Below are positions 34,736-45,045 of a DNA stretch of 64,000 bases, piece after piece. The notes beneath the pieces are model-generated. The model was not told where the DNA came from. It ran no database searches and saw nothing but the letters and a program-made list of their open reading frames with translations. Source of the stretch: Hsuehochloa calcarea (lineage: Eukaryota > Streptophyta > Magnoliopsida > Poales > Poaceae); contig CM070599.1 in the NCBI GenBank assembly GCA_036346395.1, forward strand, positions 19,459,232 to 19,523,231, read 5' to 3'. Position 1 is the first letter of the stretch, and each line of letters opens with the position of its first letter. Made by a program: the position numbers and the translations under genes.

Positions 34736-35532
34736 AGACCCGTCGAAGGCCACTTCTTGGTCTCCTTCCTCGCGTCGAAGGCCACCGCCTCCGTCGTCTC
34801 CCGCGCCGCCCGACCGCTCGTCGTTGCCCTCTCCGGTGCCTCCCCTCCCTCCCTCCGGCTGCCGTTCTGCCGCCTTCGCCCTCTGCTCGATCTGCCCGGC
34901 GTCGCGCCGCCCTGCTCGATCTTTGCCGGCGTCGCCGCCCGCCTAGAAGTGCTAGATTGTAGAGATTTGGATGAACTAGTGTGCGTATTTGCATGAATTG
35001 AAGAGTTCGTTAGGGATAGCAGTGGTAGCAATTTGTGTATTAGCTTTTGAAGTCTATGATTAGTATCTGTTCTTTTTTGTCCTAATGATTCTATGCATGC
35101 TCTAATTTGCCTCATTTGTCTGCGGTGCATTGTTGCCTCCAAACACATAGTCTGCAGACCATCTTCCCACTCTTTGCTCCCTTGGCTCCCTCGGCTCCAA
35201 AAAGTACTGAAGGTAGTGGATAAGTGGAAAAATAATAAAGGTTACTTATTTTCTTCAGTTTTGTCCATTTATGGTGGATTGATATGCTGCCATTACAATG
35301 CTACATTAACGTGTTAATAAATAATTGTATTCATTTATAATGGTACTCCTTTATATTGAAAGAAAGTGTTTTTATGCTCTGTTGATCATTTATGTTGTCT
35401 TCATATCAATATGTTTTTACGTACATGTATAGGGCATGTATCCTATAGTAGCTTGTAGCTAGCTCCGTATTTGTTATTTTTGACATAAATAACAAGTCGG
35501 ATTAATATATGCATTATGTTTTGTACACTAGG

Positions 35533-38500
35533 ATGACTGAGGACCGTAGTTGGATGTACACAGGCGTAGAGATGGGTGTTATGTAGCGAAGAATGGATGG
35601 AAAATACGTCCAATTTTGTGGATCGAGCATTTGCTAGGCGTAATGGACGGGTGTGTTGTGCCCTTGTTCGTTGTTCGAAACACGACCACAAATGAGGGCA
35701 ACAATGATCGCACACTTGTGCAAGTACGATTTCGGCGTGGTATACCGTGTGGGTCTATCACTACGAGTCACAACGTAGTACATCATATGTGCTAAGGGAA
35801 GAAATGGACGATGGCGGCCACAATGAGAGTAGGACTGAAGACATGCTAGATGATGTGCGTGATGCGTATGTGCCACCTGTAGAGGAAGAACCGGAGCCTG
35901 CAACAAGGGCTTTCTTTGATATGTTGTCCGCAATGAGTCAACCACTTCATGGGCAAACACGGTGTCCCAACTAGATCCGATCACACGACTACTTGTTGTC
36001 AAGTCGATTCAAAGACAAGCATTTCTTGCTTTGATGCATTCTTAAGCGTGTTTAGCACCCTTCTCCACGATGGTCACAAACTGCCCGCTAACTTGTATGA
36101 GGCCAAGAAATTGATAAGCGCACTAAATATGCCATATGAGAAGATAGATGTTTGTCCAAATCATTGCATGCTATTTAGGAATGAGAATGTGCACAAAGAT
36201 CACTGTGATAAGTGTGGTGAGTCTAGGTTTGTTGAGGTTGACTCCGGTGATGGTCAGAAGAGGCAGCTTCCTATTGGCAGAAAAATACTTCGCTATCTAC
36301 CATTTGTGCCACGAATCCAACGGTTGTACATGTCTGAGGTTTCTGCCAAACAAATGATATGGCACAAGTATGGTCGTCGGTACCATGCTGACAAGATGGT
36401 CCACCCATCTGATGGTGAAGCATGGAAGCAATTTGATCGAGACTATGTAGAGTTCGCCGCGGAGCCTCGGAATGTTCGAATTGCAATCATGAATCGATGG
36501 GTTTAACCCATTTGGTATGGGGTGCGCAGATGCTGCTCTTGGCTGTGTTTGTCATTCCCTTAACCTCCCACCGGCGTTTGCATGCAGAAGCAAAACATAT
36601 TCCTTTCCTTGATAATCCCTGGTCCTGAATACCCAGGGAAGAATATGAGTGTATTCATGGAGCCGGTGGTGGATGAATTGTTACATGCTTGGGAACAAGG
36701 CATAGTAACATATGATCGGTCAGCGAAACAGAACTTTACCATGCGGGTCGCGTACCACACATCAATGCATGACTTCCCGGCGTACGGGATATTCTGTGGG
36801 TGGTGTGTACATGGGAAGATGCCATGCCCAATCTGCAGGGAGGGGTTGCGTGGCTGTTGGCTAAAGCATGGTCGCAAGCATTCCTTCTTCGATTGTCATC
36901 GTCAATTCCTTCCAATTGACCACGAATTTAGAAGTGACTGAAATGGATTTAGGGCTAATATTGCTGTCCGCAGTGGACCACCCCGTCGGCTGGCGTGTGT
37001 GGAGGTTCGTGTGCGCTAGATGCTTTGAAGCCCTTGACGATGGAGATGGGTTCGAGAAATATGGCGAGGAGCACAATTGGACTCACATTCCAAGCTTGTG
37101 GCGGCTACCATACTTCCATAAGCTCATTCTTCCGCATAATATAGATGTAATGCACAATGAGAAGAATGTTGCAGAGGCCATATTTAGCACATTCTTTGAC
37201 ATTCCAGACAAAACGAAGGACAATATCAAGGCTCGACTTGACCAAGAGGAGCTTTGCAATAGGCCTTGGCTGAATATGATCCACAAGCCAGCTAATGGCA
37301 AGTGGGAGAAGCCAAGAGCTAATTCACGCCTAACTAGGGTTCAGAGGAAGGAGATTTTGGAATGGTTTGCACCCTAAAGTTTCTGATGGGTATGCAGCAA
37401 ATCTAAGGAGAGGAGTGAATTTAGCTACCATGCGCATCAATGGCCTAAAGAGCCATGACTACCACATATTCATGGAACGCCTTTTGCCTGTGATGATTCG
37501 TGGCTACGTCCCCGAGTGTGTTTGGCAAGTGATGGCGGAGTTGAGCTTCTTTTATCGATGACTATGTGCGAAAGAGGTAGATCCCATGGTGATGTCAACT
37601 ATGGAGCGTGAAGTACGTGTTGCTTTGCAAGTTGGAAAAGATCTTTCCTCTCGCCTTCTTCAATCCAATGCAACATTTGCGAAAGAGGTAGATCCCATGG
37701 TGATGTCAACTATGGAGCGTGAAGTACTGTGTTGCTTTGCAAGTTGGAAAGATCTTTCCTCCCGCCTTCTTCAATCCAATGCAACATTTGATTCTTCATC
37801 TCCCTATGAAGCTAGGATGGGGACCGATGCAAAACCGATGGATGTATCCAATAGAGAGGGAACAAAAGGAACTACGAGGCAAAGCAAAAAATCGATCGCG
37901 TGTTGAAGCATCCATAGCGGAGGCATACATACTTGAGGAAATTTCCCATTTCACATCAATATACTTTTTCGACAATGTTCGTGACAAGGCACAATCGAAC
38001 ATCACGATACAACATTGGCATCCTCAAAATGATTGCCAACTTAGCCTCTTCATGGAAGAGGTGACACTTCAAGCGATGGTACTCCCAAAGTTTTATCGCG
38101 GGATGAGTGGTTGACTGTGATGTTGTATGTCTTGACCAACCTCTCCGAAGTGGATGATTACATTAGGTATGCAACAATTATATTTTCCGTACAATTGATG
38201 CATGAGTGTTTTAATGTACTTGTCTTGATGCCTGTAGGGAATTTGTTAGGAACGAGTGGAAGCAACGTCGAGATCCATCCGAAAAACAAATTGAGACCCT
38301 TCTTAGGAAGGGTGCTGGGAATTGCAAACCGAATTTCCCATCCTGGTTCTATCAAAAAGTAACTTCCTTATTAGCTAGTCCCCCTTGCACATAACATTTG
38401 CTAAGTGCTGGATGAACTGACACATAAAACCCTTTCTATTTATCCCGAGAGCTTGAAGGACAAGTCTATGAGCAGCGAATTGAGACAAGTTGCTCAAGGA

Positions 38501-39228
38501 TGCCACACTCGGGTGCTGTCGTATAGTACCTACGATGTGAATGGGTACCGCTTCCGAACATCGACACATGAGCGTGAACGGCCTAATGCAACAACAATTA
38601 ATAGTGGATTGGTGACTATAGAGCAGGATGGGAGCAATACAACTGTTGAATACTATGGAGTAATTGAAGAAATAATTGAACTATATTTCCATGGTAGCAA
38701 ACCTCTCAAAATTGTGTTATTCAAATGTCATTGGTTCCATCCGCTTAGGGAGTCGACGAACACATCACTTGGGTGGTTGAAGTTGCACATCAATCAGTCC
38801 TACCAGGCAATGATCCATTTATTGTGGCTCAGCAAGCCACTCAAGTATACTACATCCCGTACCCATGCAAAACTGTGCGTAGTCTAGTGGATTGATGGGT
38901 AGTACATAAGGTGCAACCATATGGGAAACTACCTACCCCTAGTGAGCAGGACTACAACATCGAGACCAACAATGGTGTTGACCTATTCTTCCAAGAAGAT
39001 GGGCTCCCAGGGACTTTTGAAATAATAATTGGCGAAGGGGACGATCACATAGAAGACATTCTAATCGATGCTGAGGAGGTTGTCAACGAAGACGATTTGG
39101 AAGTACTTAATCATTTAGACATTCATGGCACTGAAGGGGCTGAGGTCGAGTCAACACCTCATGAGAGTGACGATGACTTTTTAGAGGGCCCATCTGCGGA
39201 GGATCCCATTGTAGACGACTACTTCTAA
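35533..39228 (+). pseudogene. TNP2-type CACTA transposase, copy A, decayed
   Basis: The start ATG at 35533 follows a CACTAG intron acceptor and reads MTEDRSWMY, the plant transposase-associated domain. An early frameshift and a TAG at about 35584 break it. Open blocks then encode the CPNHC...HKDHCDKCGESRF zinc-binding-like region (near 36150-36230), FPAYGIFCGWC...CPICR (36775-36840), HIPSLWRLPYFHKLILP (37087-37137), the HDYHIFM region of DUF4218 (37455) and the DUF4216-like part (38640-38800). An acidic tail ends at 39226-39228. Several indels separate the blocks, among them one near 36490 (INRW in place of B's ATDGFNPFG) and a 111-bp tandem duplication at 37568-37789. It is non-functional. 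The TNP2 family would cut at CACTA ends; I could not place catalytic acidic residues by eye. Confidence 0.88.
37568..37789 (+). repeat. 111-bp tandem duplication inside the copy A transposase
   Basis: Units 37568-37678 and 37679-37789 both run from GCGAAAGAGGTAGATCCCAT to CAATGCAACATTT. Copy B has one unit (55839 onward). The period is a multiple of three, but the units carry small compensating indels. Confidence 0.92.
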
Positions 39229-39365
39229 GCATGATCTTCTTGTACGTCTTGCATGTACTTGCTGCATATTTTTAATTTTTTGTATGAGCTTACTTGATTG
39301 CGCTTTATTAATTGATGTATTTAATTTTATTTCATTTCATTTCATTTCATTTCAGGACACCAAAA

Positions 39366-42069
39366 ATGAGTGGCATCAAAGGGGCGGCATACTCTAGTCG
39401 AGGTAGACGTCTGTCTTCCAAAGTGGCGGCCACTCCAGGAGGCAGAGGGGCAGCCGCGGCCCCTCGAGGAGGCAGAGGGGCAGCCGCGGCCCCTCCAGGA
39501 GGCAGAGGGGCGGCCGCGGCCCCTCGAGGAGGCAGCGTGGGGTCTACATCTAGATCAGGCACCTCTACCCGCAGCTCGCAGGCCGATCATGTGGATAATG
39601 ATCAAGATCCTAGTGAGGAGGAGGGTGAGGAGGATGAGTACACCGAGGCGAAGACAAGACAACACAAGATTTTTGGTTGCGAAGACCGCGAACTTGCCAC
39701 CACAACCAACCCGAGAGGAGGAGAAGACATCATCGCTCTCATGGCGACACGTAAGAAATTGTTATCACTTTCACTAATTTAGCCCACTTGCTTGCGCACC
39801 TCAAAAACTAATGTGCGAGCAATGGCGAGAAGAAGGAGGGGCCGAGAAATGTAGACTTCCAAACGGCATAATTGGCGTCTTGATTCGATGGCACTTCCCG
39901 GCTTGGTCATCTACAGAGGAAGGCGGAGCTCAGATGGACATGGCGCCACTACAAGGTCAGCCAAGATATCTGCTAGAAGGAGAAATACAATTTGACAATT
40001 GTTTGCGCTGGTGGAGGAAAGTTTTGGGTAAGTGACAAGGATCCTAGTTGCTTTTCTCAGCATACACACACATATTATCTTGTTATTTGCTAATCTTACA
40101 CTTTATGTTGTTATTATCTAGTGGTGGTTTAGATGGGGTGATGGATGTGAAGTCGATTCTAGGAGAGTGGTGCGTAATGTTGTTAAAAGTCGATCCCACA
40201 GATGATCTATGAAGCACGATCCAAGCGGTGATCTATTACCACACCCAAGTCCTTGGAAAGGAAATTCATAGGGCCGAGGCTTGCCAAACACATATCACTT
40301 TGGAGGAGTACATGCGGGTAATCATAATTGCTCGTGCCATTGCTTCCTCGTGGGTTCTAGTTTGCAATCAATTCTAGTTTATTCATATTTAACACTTTGT
40401 TAAATTAGGCAATACCTTGGTGGTCCCAGAGGTGTGAAGATGCATGGCGCAGATTGCCCCAGAAGAGGTGGTGTAACGAAGAGTGGTTAGAGGCCTCCGT
40501 CGTTGCTAGGGAGCGGAGATTGTTGATGGGCGGGGCCGCACATCGCCAAGGCTCCTCCATGGCTCGTTACAAGAAGCACTTGGTAGGTCAACATGTTCAT
40601 ATTGATTGAATGTTGCACATACATATTTATATACCTCCAGTGTTTGGGTGCGGGAAAAAAGAAGCAGAGGCTGTCTCGATGTAGAGGCATATGTAGAAGC
40701 TAGGAGGGGTGATCGAGGGCACCCTATGCGGCGCAAGAACACGTAACTTGGTACCATTTCTACACTATGATTTTGTCCCTAATGATATTCGCTCACTTAT
40801 GATTTTGTCCAACAGGAAGCATATACTGAGGCTGCTAAGGAGATTCATGGCCAGGACTTCGACGTAATGAATTCACCATCGGATGCGATCGCCTGCAGTA
40901 TGTGGTCGAAAGGGAAAGAAACATGGCGTTTCTTGATCGGTCCGGCTACATTAGCACACCGACCACCCTCTCTGAGGTCCGAACAACAAGTACGGATCAA
41001 CGGATGATGTACACCTCAAAGACGAGTCGACCATCACCGTGTGGTTTCTCACCGAGGCCAAAGCTACAAGATGAAATCGAGGCTAGGCAATGATTGGAGC
41101 AAATGATCCAGTTTGGACTTGAACCCCATATGCGATGCAAATTGCAATTCATTTATTTCACAAGCTTACCTTGATATTTTTGTTTTCAATTCATATAAGA
41201 TGTTAGTACCAGCACTATCCCTTTTTTAGTTACCATTAGCTAACATTACTAGTAGATTCTCACCCCATATGACTGAAATAAACAAATATGCATGCACTTC
41301 AAACTTGACTTGATGCCACTACACCAGGGGCACCACTGCCTACATTATCTAATCCGGTTAGTAACTGGATACTTATTATTATATTGTTAGTTGTAGGCTG
41401 CTTGTCCTTGATCCCATGTGGTACTCTTCACTTTATTCCATGTACTGATTACTGTCATACTTAATCTACAGAGGAAATGACAATGTTGTGTAGGTGTGGT
41501 ATGTGTTGTATCAATTTCAATATGCATTGATTTCAACACACAAATGAAATCTCTAGCTAGTACTACAACCGTAACCTTCAAACATAATACAGAGGAAAGC
41601 TCTAGTTCTATAACCTTAATCTTCAACTTAATTTGATTAAAGTACCAGTGGATTGCACCTTAAGTCAAGTGAAAGTTCATCATATTTGGTATGTTATATT
41701 TCACTCTTTCTTTCTAACTTACAAGTATTGCATTGTTTATTCCATATTCTTCCATACAAATGATGGAGTAGTTTAGACATTGATGGACTAGGATACAAAT
41801 CTCGCAGCGGGACCACGCACTACTCTACCAAACATTCACGACTCAACTTGACTTTGTATACAAAACATTGTCGCTAATGTTTTTAGTGTTTCGCTCAAAT
41901 CCAAATTTCAAAGATATGGCGGGATCAATGGCGATCCACCGCTCTCGGCAGGTCGATCTTTGGAGATGGTACACATGTTAGCCGCCCCACCAAGATCATG
42001 TGGATGAGTCCAACGTCGAGGCCACCACCGTGTGCTTGCCATTTTCATGATCTTGTCGTGCAAACATGA
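39366..42069 (+). pseudogene. TNP1/Ptta-type gene of CACTA copy A, decayed
   Basis: Starts at MSGIKGAAYSSRGRRLSSK, then a Gly/Arg/Ala/Pro repeat tract, then an acidic stretch (SEEEGEEDEY). Later exons encode a CRLPNGIIGVLIRWHF part (39848-39903), a RWCNEEW-type region (40468-40490), and a coiled-coil tail (ARQ near 41090). The final exon ends at 42067-42069. Compared with copy B it has single-base losses in nearly every exon (for example near 39895-40030 and 40905-41080), so it cannot encode an intact protein. In known elements this product binds the subterminal motifs. Confidence 0.8.
39438..39527 (+). repeat. Coding minisatellite, three 30-bp units
   Basis: Units start at 39438, 39468 and 39498 and encode GGRGAAAAPR/P. 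Copy B has one unit (57582-57611). Confidence 0.95.
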
Positions 42070-42310
42070 ACATACTTCACTCCATTCTTGTGTTGATGTA
42101 GCATATATGCATACGCACTCAAAAGTATATAATGTAAACCGAATTGCGAGTTTGCTTACCCCGCATTTTAATTTTATTAGTTTCATCTTGTCTATGTTGA
42201 GTACTAACTCGAGTTGTTCTCTTCATGACAATGCAGTGGTCCGAGTTCATCGCTTAGGATGGGAAGAAGCTCGAGACGAGAAGGCCATCTCTTTGCAACG
42301 CAGTACTACT

Positions 42311-43910
42311 ACTAAATAGATTTAATTGTTCACCACATGCAATTTCCCTGCTGGGCGTAAAGATGTCTCTACACTGCCAGACCATACCCCAACATATATG
42401 TAGGCAACAAGAGTGCATGGTCCTTTTTTTTTCTTCTTCGAGAAAAAAAAGTGTACATGTGTCTGTTTAGACAACAGGTATTACTCGTGTTATATCGAAA
42501 GGAGAACAGTTTGACGCTTGTAAAATCCTCCGGAAAGGTGTTTATTCAGTGTTACCTACACTAGATTAAACAACATGCTCTCATGGTTATTGTAAGGGCG
42601 TGACTAGCGTTCGGATGTATGGTTTGAGTGTTAGTACTGTATACTCCTCTCCAATACAATTGTAATATATTTTTTTCACTTATTGTAACATGTCAAAAAA
42701 AATTATATATAACATTTTAAAGAAGAGGATATCTCAAAAATCTCATAATCAAAACAAACATCTGTAAAAGGACACCAACATATATAAAAAAAAGACGCAA
42801 CATCTCAGAATTCATATGCAATATTTTTTTTCAATAGTCGCAATATTTTTTTAAAATAGACGCAACATTTCGTATCATTGTCCAAAAAAGCATAAGAATA
42901 CAATATTTTTTTTCAACAGTTATAACATTTTTTTCACCGATCGCAACATTTGGAGCATCTAGAAACACGGGATGGCGGCAGGCGATGCACGAACCGACAA
43001 GGTGCGGTAGAGGTGTGGGAGCGTGCGAGGTGAGAAAAAGACATTGCAACAAAAAAAATACTTCTTACAACATTGGAGGATGCAAGTTGCAATAATGAAA
43101 AAAAACGTCTGAAAATTAACAAACCTACTAGAGAAGGTGGCGCATGTTGGTGACGAGTAGCAGAGCATCCCGAAGTAGGTTGTGATGGCACAGATGAGGA
43201 TCCAATTTTTGAGGGAAAAAAGGTGTACATATGTCTGTTTAGACAACAGGTATTACTCGTGTTATATTGAAAGGAGAACATAAAATTAAGAGTACGCTAT
43301 GTTTACAGTCCTTTGTTGTTTTACGCTTGTAAAATCCTCCGGTAAGGTGTTTATTCAATGTTACCTACACTAGCTTAAACAACATGCTCTCTCATGATTA
43401 TTGCAAGGGCGCGACTAGCGCTCGGACGTACGGTTCAAGTGCTAGCGTCGTACATTCGAGCGTCCCGAGTGCAACATCGTTGTATGCTAGACGCAACAAA
43501 ATTCAAAACATACGTAACATATCAAAAATTCATATGTATCATTTCAAATGACATCACCGTGAATAGACGTGTTAACATCATCTCAAAGAACATCACTTTG
43601 AACATTATCTAAGCTCAGAATCAAAACAAAGTATCTGGAAGAAAAAAAAACGCGTTGAAAAATCTTGCAACATCACCGTAAACAGTATGCAATAATTTTT
43701 TTTTCTACAGATGCAATATTTTTTTTCAACGGGTCGTAACATCCCAAATAATAGTATGCAATATTTTTTTTCAACGGGTCGTAACATCCCAAATAACAGT
43801 GTGCAACATTTTTTTGAACGGCTCGCAATATTTTTTCCAAACGGGCGCAACATGTTTGTTCGTTTGACAGGATGAACAATCTACTTCTATTTTCTGTAAT
43901 GAAAAATGGT
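42311..43910 (+). repeat. Tandemly duplicated ~770-bp block with GCAACAT-rich tails
   Basis: A head segment at 42451-42637 recurs at 43223-43450 (GTGTACATGTGTCTGTTTAG, CTTGTAAAATCCTCCGG, TTAAACAACATGCTCTC), the second copy having about 45 extra bases. Each head is followed by T-run plus CGCAACAT-type motifs (42780-43080 and 43640-43860). Element class unknown. The part 42311-42450 shows nothing else. Confidence 0.7.
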
Positions 43911-43914
43911 GTAG

Positions 43915-44082
43915 GAGCTGGCACAAGAGCTGAGCATCTACCTGCTGTCCTTGGATTGGCCTGGGTACACCGAGAGCGACCCACAGCCGGCCCAGATGGT
44001 GAAGAGCATCGCTCTCGACATCGAGAAACTCGCCGACAACCTAGAGACCTCGCCACCATGGCTTCGTTGGCCGTTCCCCATT
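43915..44082 (+). pseudogene. Orphan exon-like fragment, unrecognised
   Basis: After a T-rich stretch ending in GTGTAG, a frame reads ELAQELSIYLLSLDWPGYTE, then a SDPQPAQMVKSIALDIEKLA stretch and DNLETSPPW. Composition and codon regularity look coding, the upstream TAG can serve as a splice acceptor, and no start codon precedes it. I do not recognise the family. The repeat-rich tail upstream suggests a transposon-carried gene piece. Confidence 0.35.
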
Positions 44083-44784
44083 GCCGCCTCCTTCAGTCGT
44101 TGGGCGTGCCTCTGTCGTCTTCGCTTGGCCATGAGATGCAACCGGGCCTCCGCATACATGGGAGAGATGAAAATGTGCTGGATTTGAAGGAGGAGGAGTG
44201 GATTTGGGGGGAGGATTTAGAGATGGGACTGAGAGAATGAGGGAATTTTTTTGGGGAGGAAGGTGTGGAACTGTTGAGTGTGGGTACGAGGGAGTGAATT
44301 AAAGTTTGATCTGCATAGTACCATTCGTTTTATTGTTCGTAATTGGGCCTAGGAACAGTAGCATTTGCCTTATTGTAAGGTAAAATACTAATGAGGATCA
44401 CGCCTACACTACGGTGTATTCTTTCTTTAGAGAAAACGATGACTACGCCCAACTGTACAATAAATATATTATGTTGAAGTCTACCATTTATTCTTCCTTG
44501 CTACCCAAAAAGAGCGTGAGTATATCACGGATTTGTTGGGGCTACATCCTCCATATCCTAATCCACCATATTTGATTTAAGACAGCAGCTAAGGCAAGAA
44601 CACCCCATGGCCATCCGGAATTGCATGGTGCTCTCCTCTCCGGCTTCAACGCCCTCTGCACCACTGCCGTGCCACCATCGTCCTGCCGCGGCAACCATCG
44701 TCCTGCCGCGGCAACCGGCAAACCAACGCACTGCTGCCCACCTTCAGTCACATCCGCCGGTACCGAACTTGCCAGCATATATTC
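44083..44784. other. Intergenic DNA, no gene supported
   Basis: A purine-rich stretch (44180-44290) parallels 27110-27235. A 20-bp phrase ACCATCGTCCTGCCGCGGCA occurs twice in tandem at 44672-44711. Short frames at 44542-44860 have no domain. Confidence 0.4.
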
Positions 44785-45045
44785 CTGGTGCCTCCAAATC
44801 CTAAGCCCAATGATGTGTTCGGCATTCGAATACGAAGATATCGTAAAGCCGAAATGGTGATAGAAGCAGCTTTGCAGGTTCCCCGTACATATATGGCTTC
44901 TTACAGGTAGAAATCAACTGACAACTGATATTTTCAGCAGTTTAATGTTATGAACTTTGATACCTCTGGTTGTACGAGTTGATCTGGTGAGGTGATTTAG
45001 GACACATGAACACATCAGTGCCCATGCATGTCATGAACTGGCCGC
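44785..45045 (+). repeat. Dispersed repeat, copy 3 of 3
   Basis: Contains CCTCCAAATCCTAA, GAAATGGTGATAG, CAGCTTTGCAGG, GAGTTGATCTGG and TTTAGGACACATGAACACAT in the order seen at 28110-28370. Confidence 0.55.

Larger units (their letters stand above)
32801..42310 (+). mobile_element. CACTA transposon copy A (ACACTCGGG family), 3' end missing
   Basis: The left terminus CACTACCAGAAAC begins at 32801 after ACC, and is followed by a CCCGAGTGT/ACACTCGGG array. The order is: array, GC-rich leader, TNP2-like gene, TNP1-like gene. It aligns with copy B (52105 onward) along most of its length, but a segment at about 33536-34735 has no counterpart in B. Similarity to B stops near 42300, inside the part after the last TNP1 exon. 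No 3' array or CACTA terminus follows, so the end was deleted or replaced. The right boundary is approximate. Confidence 0.85.
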
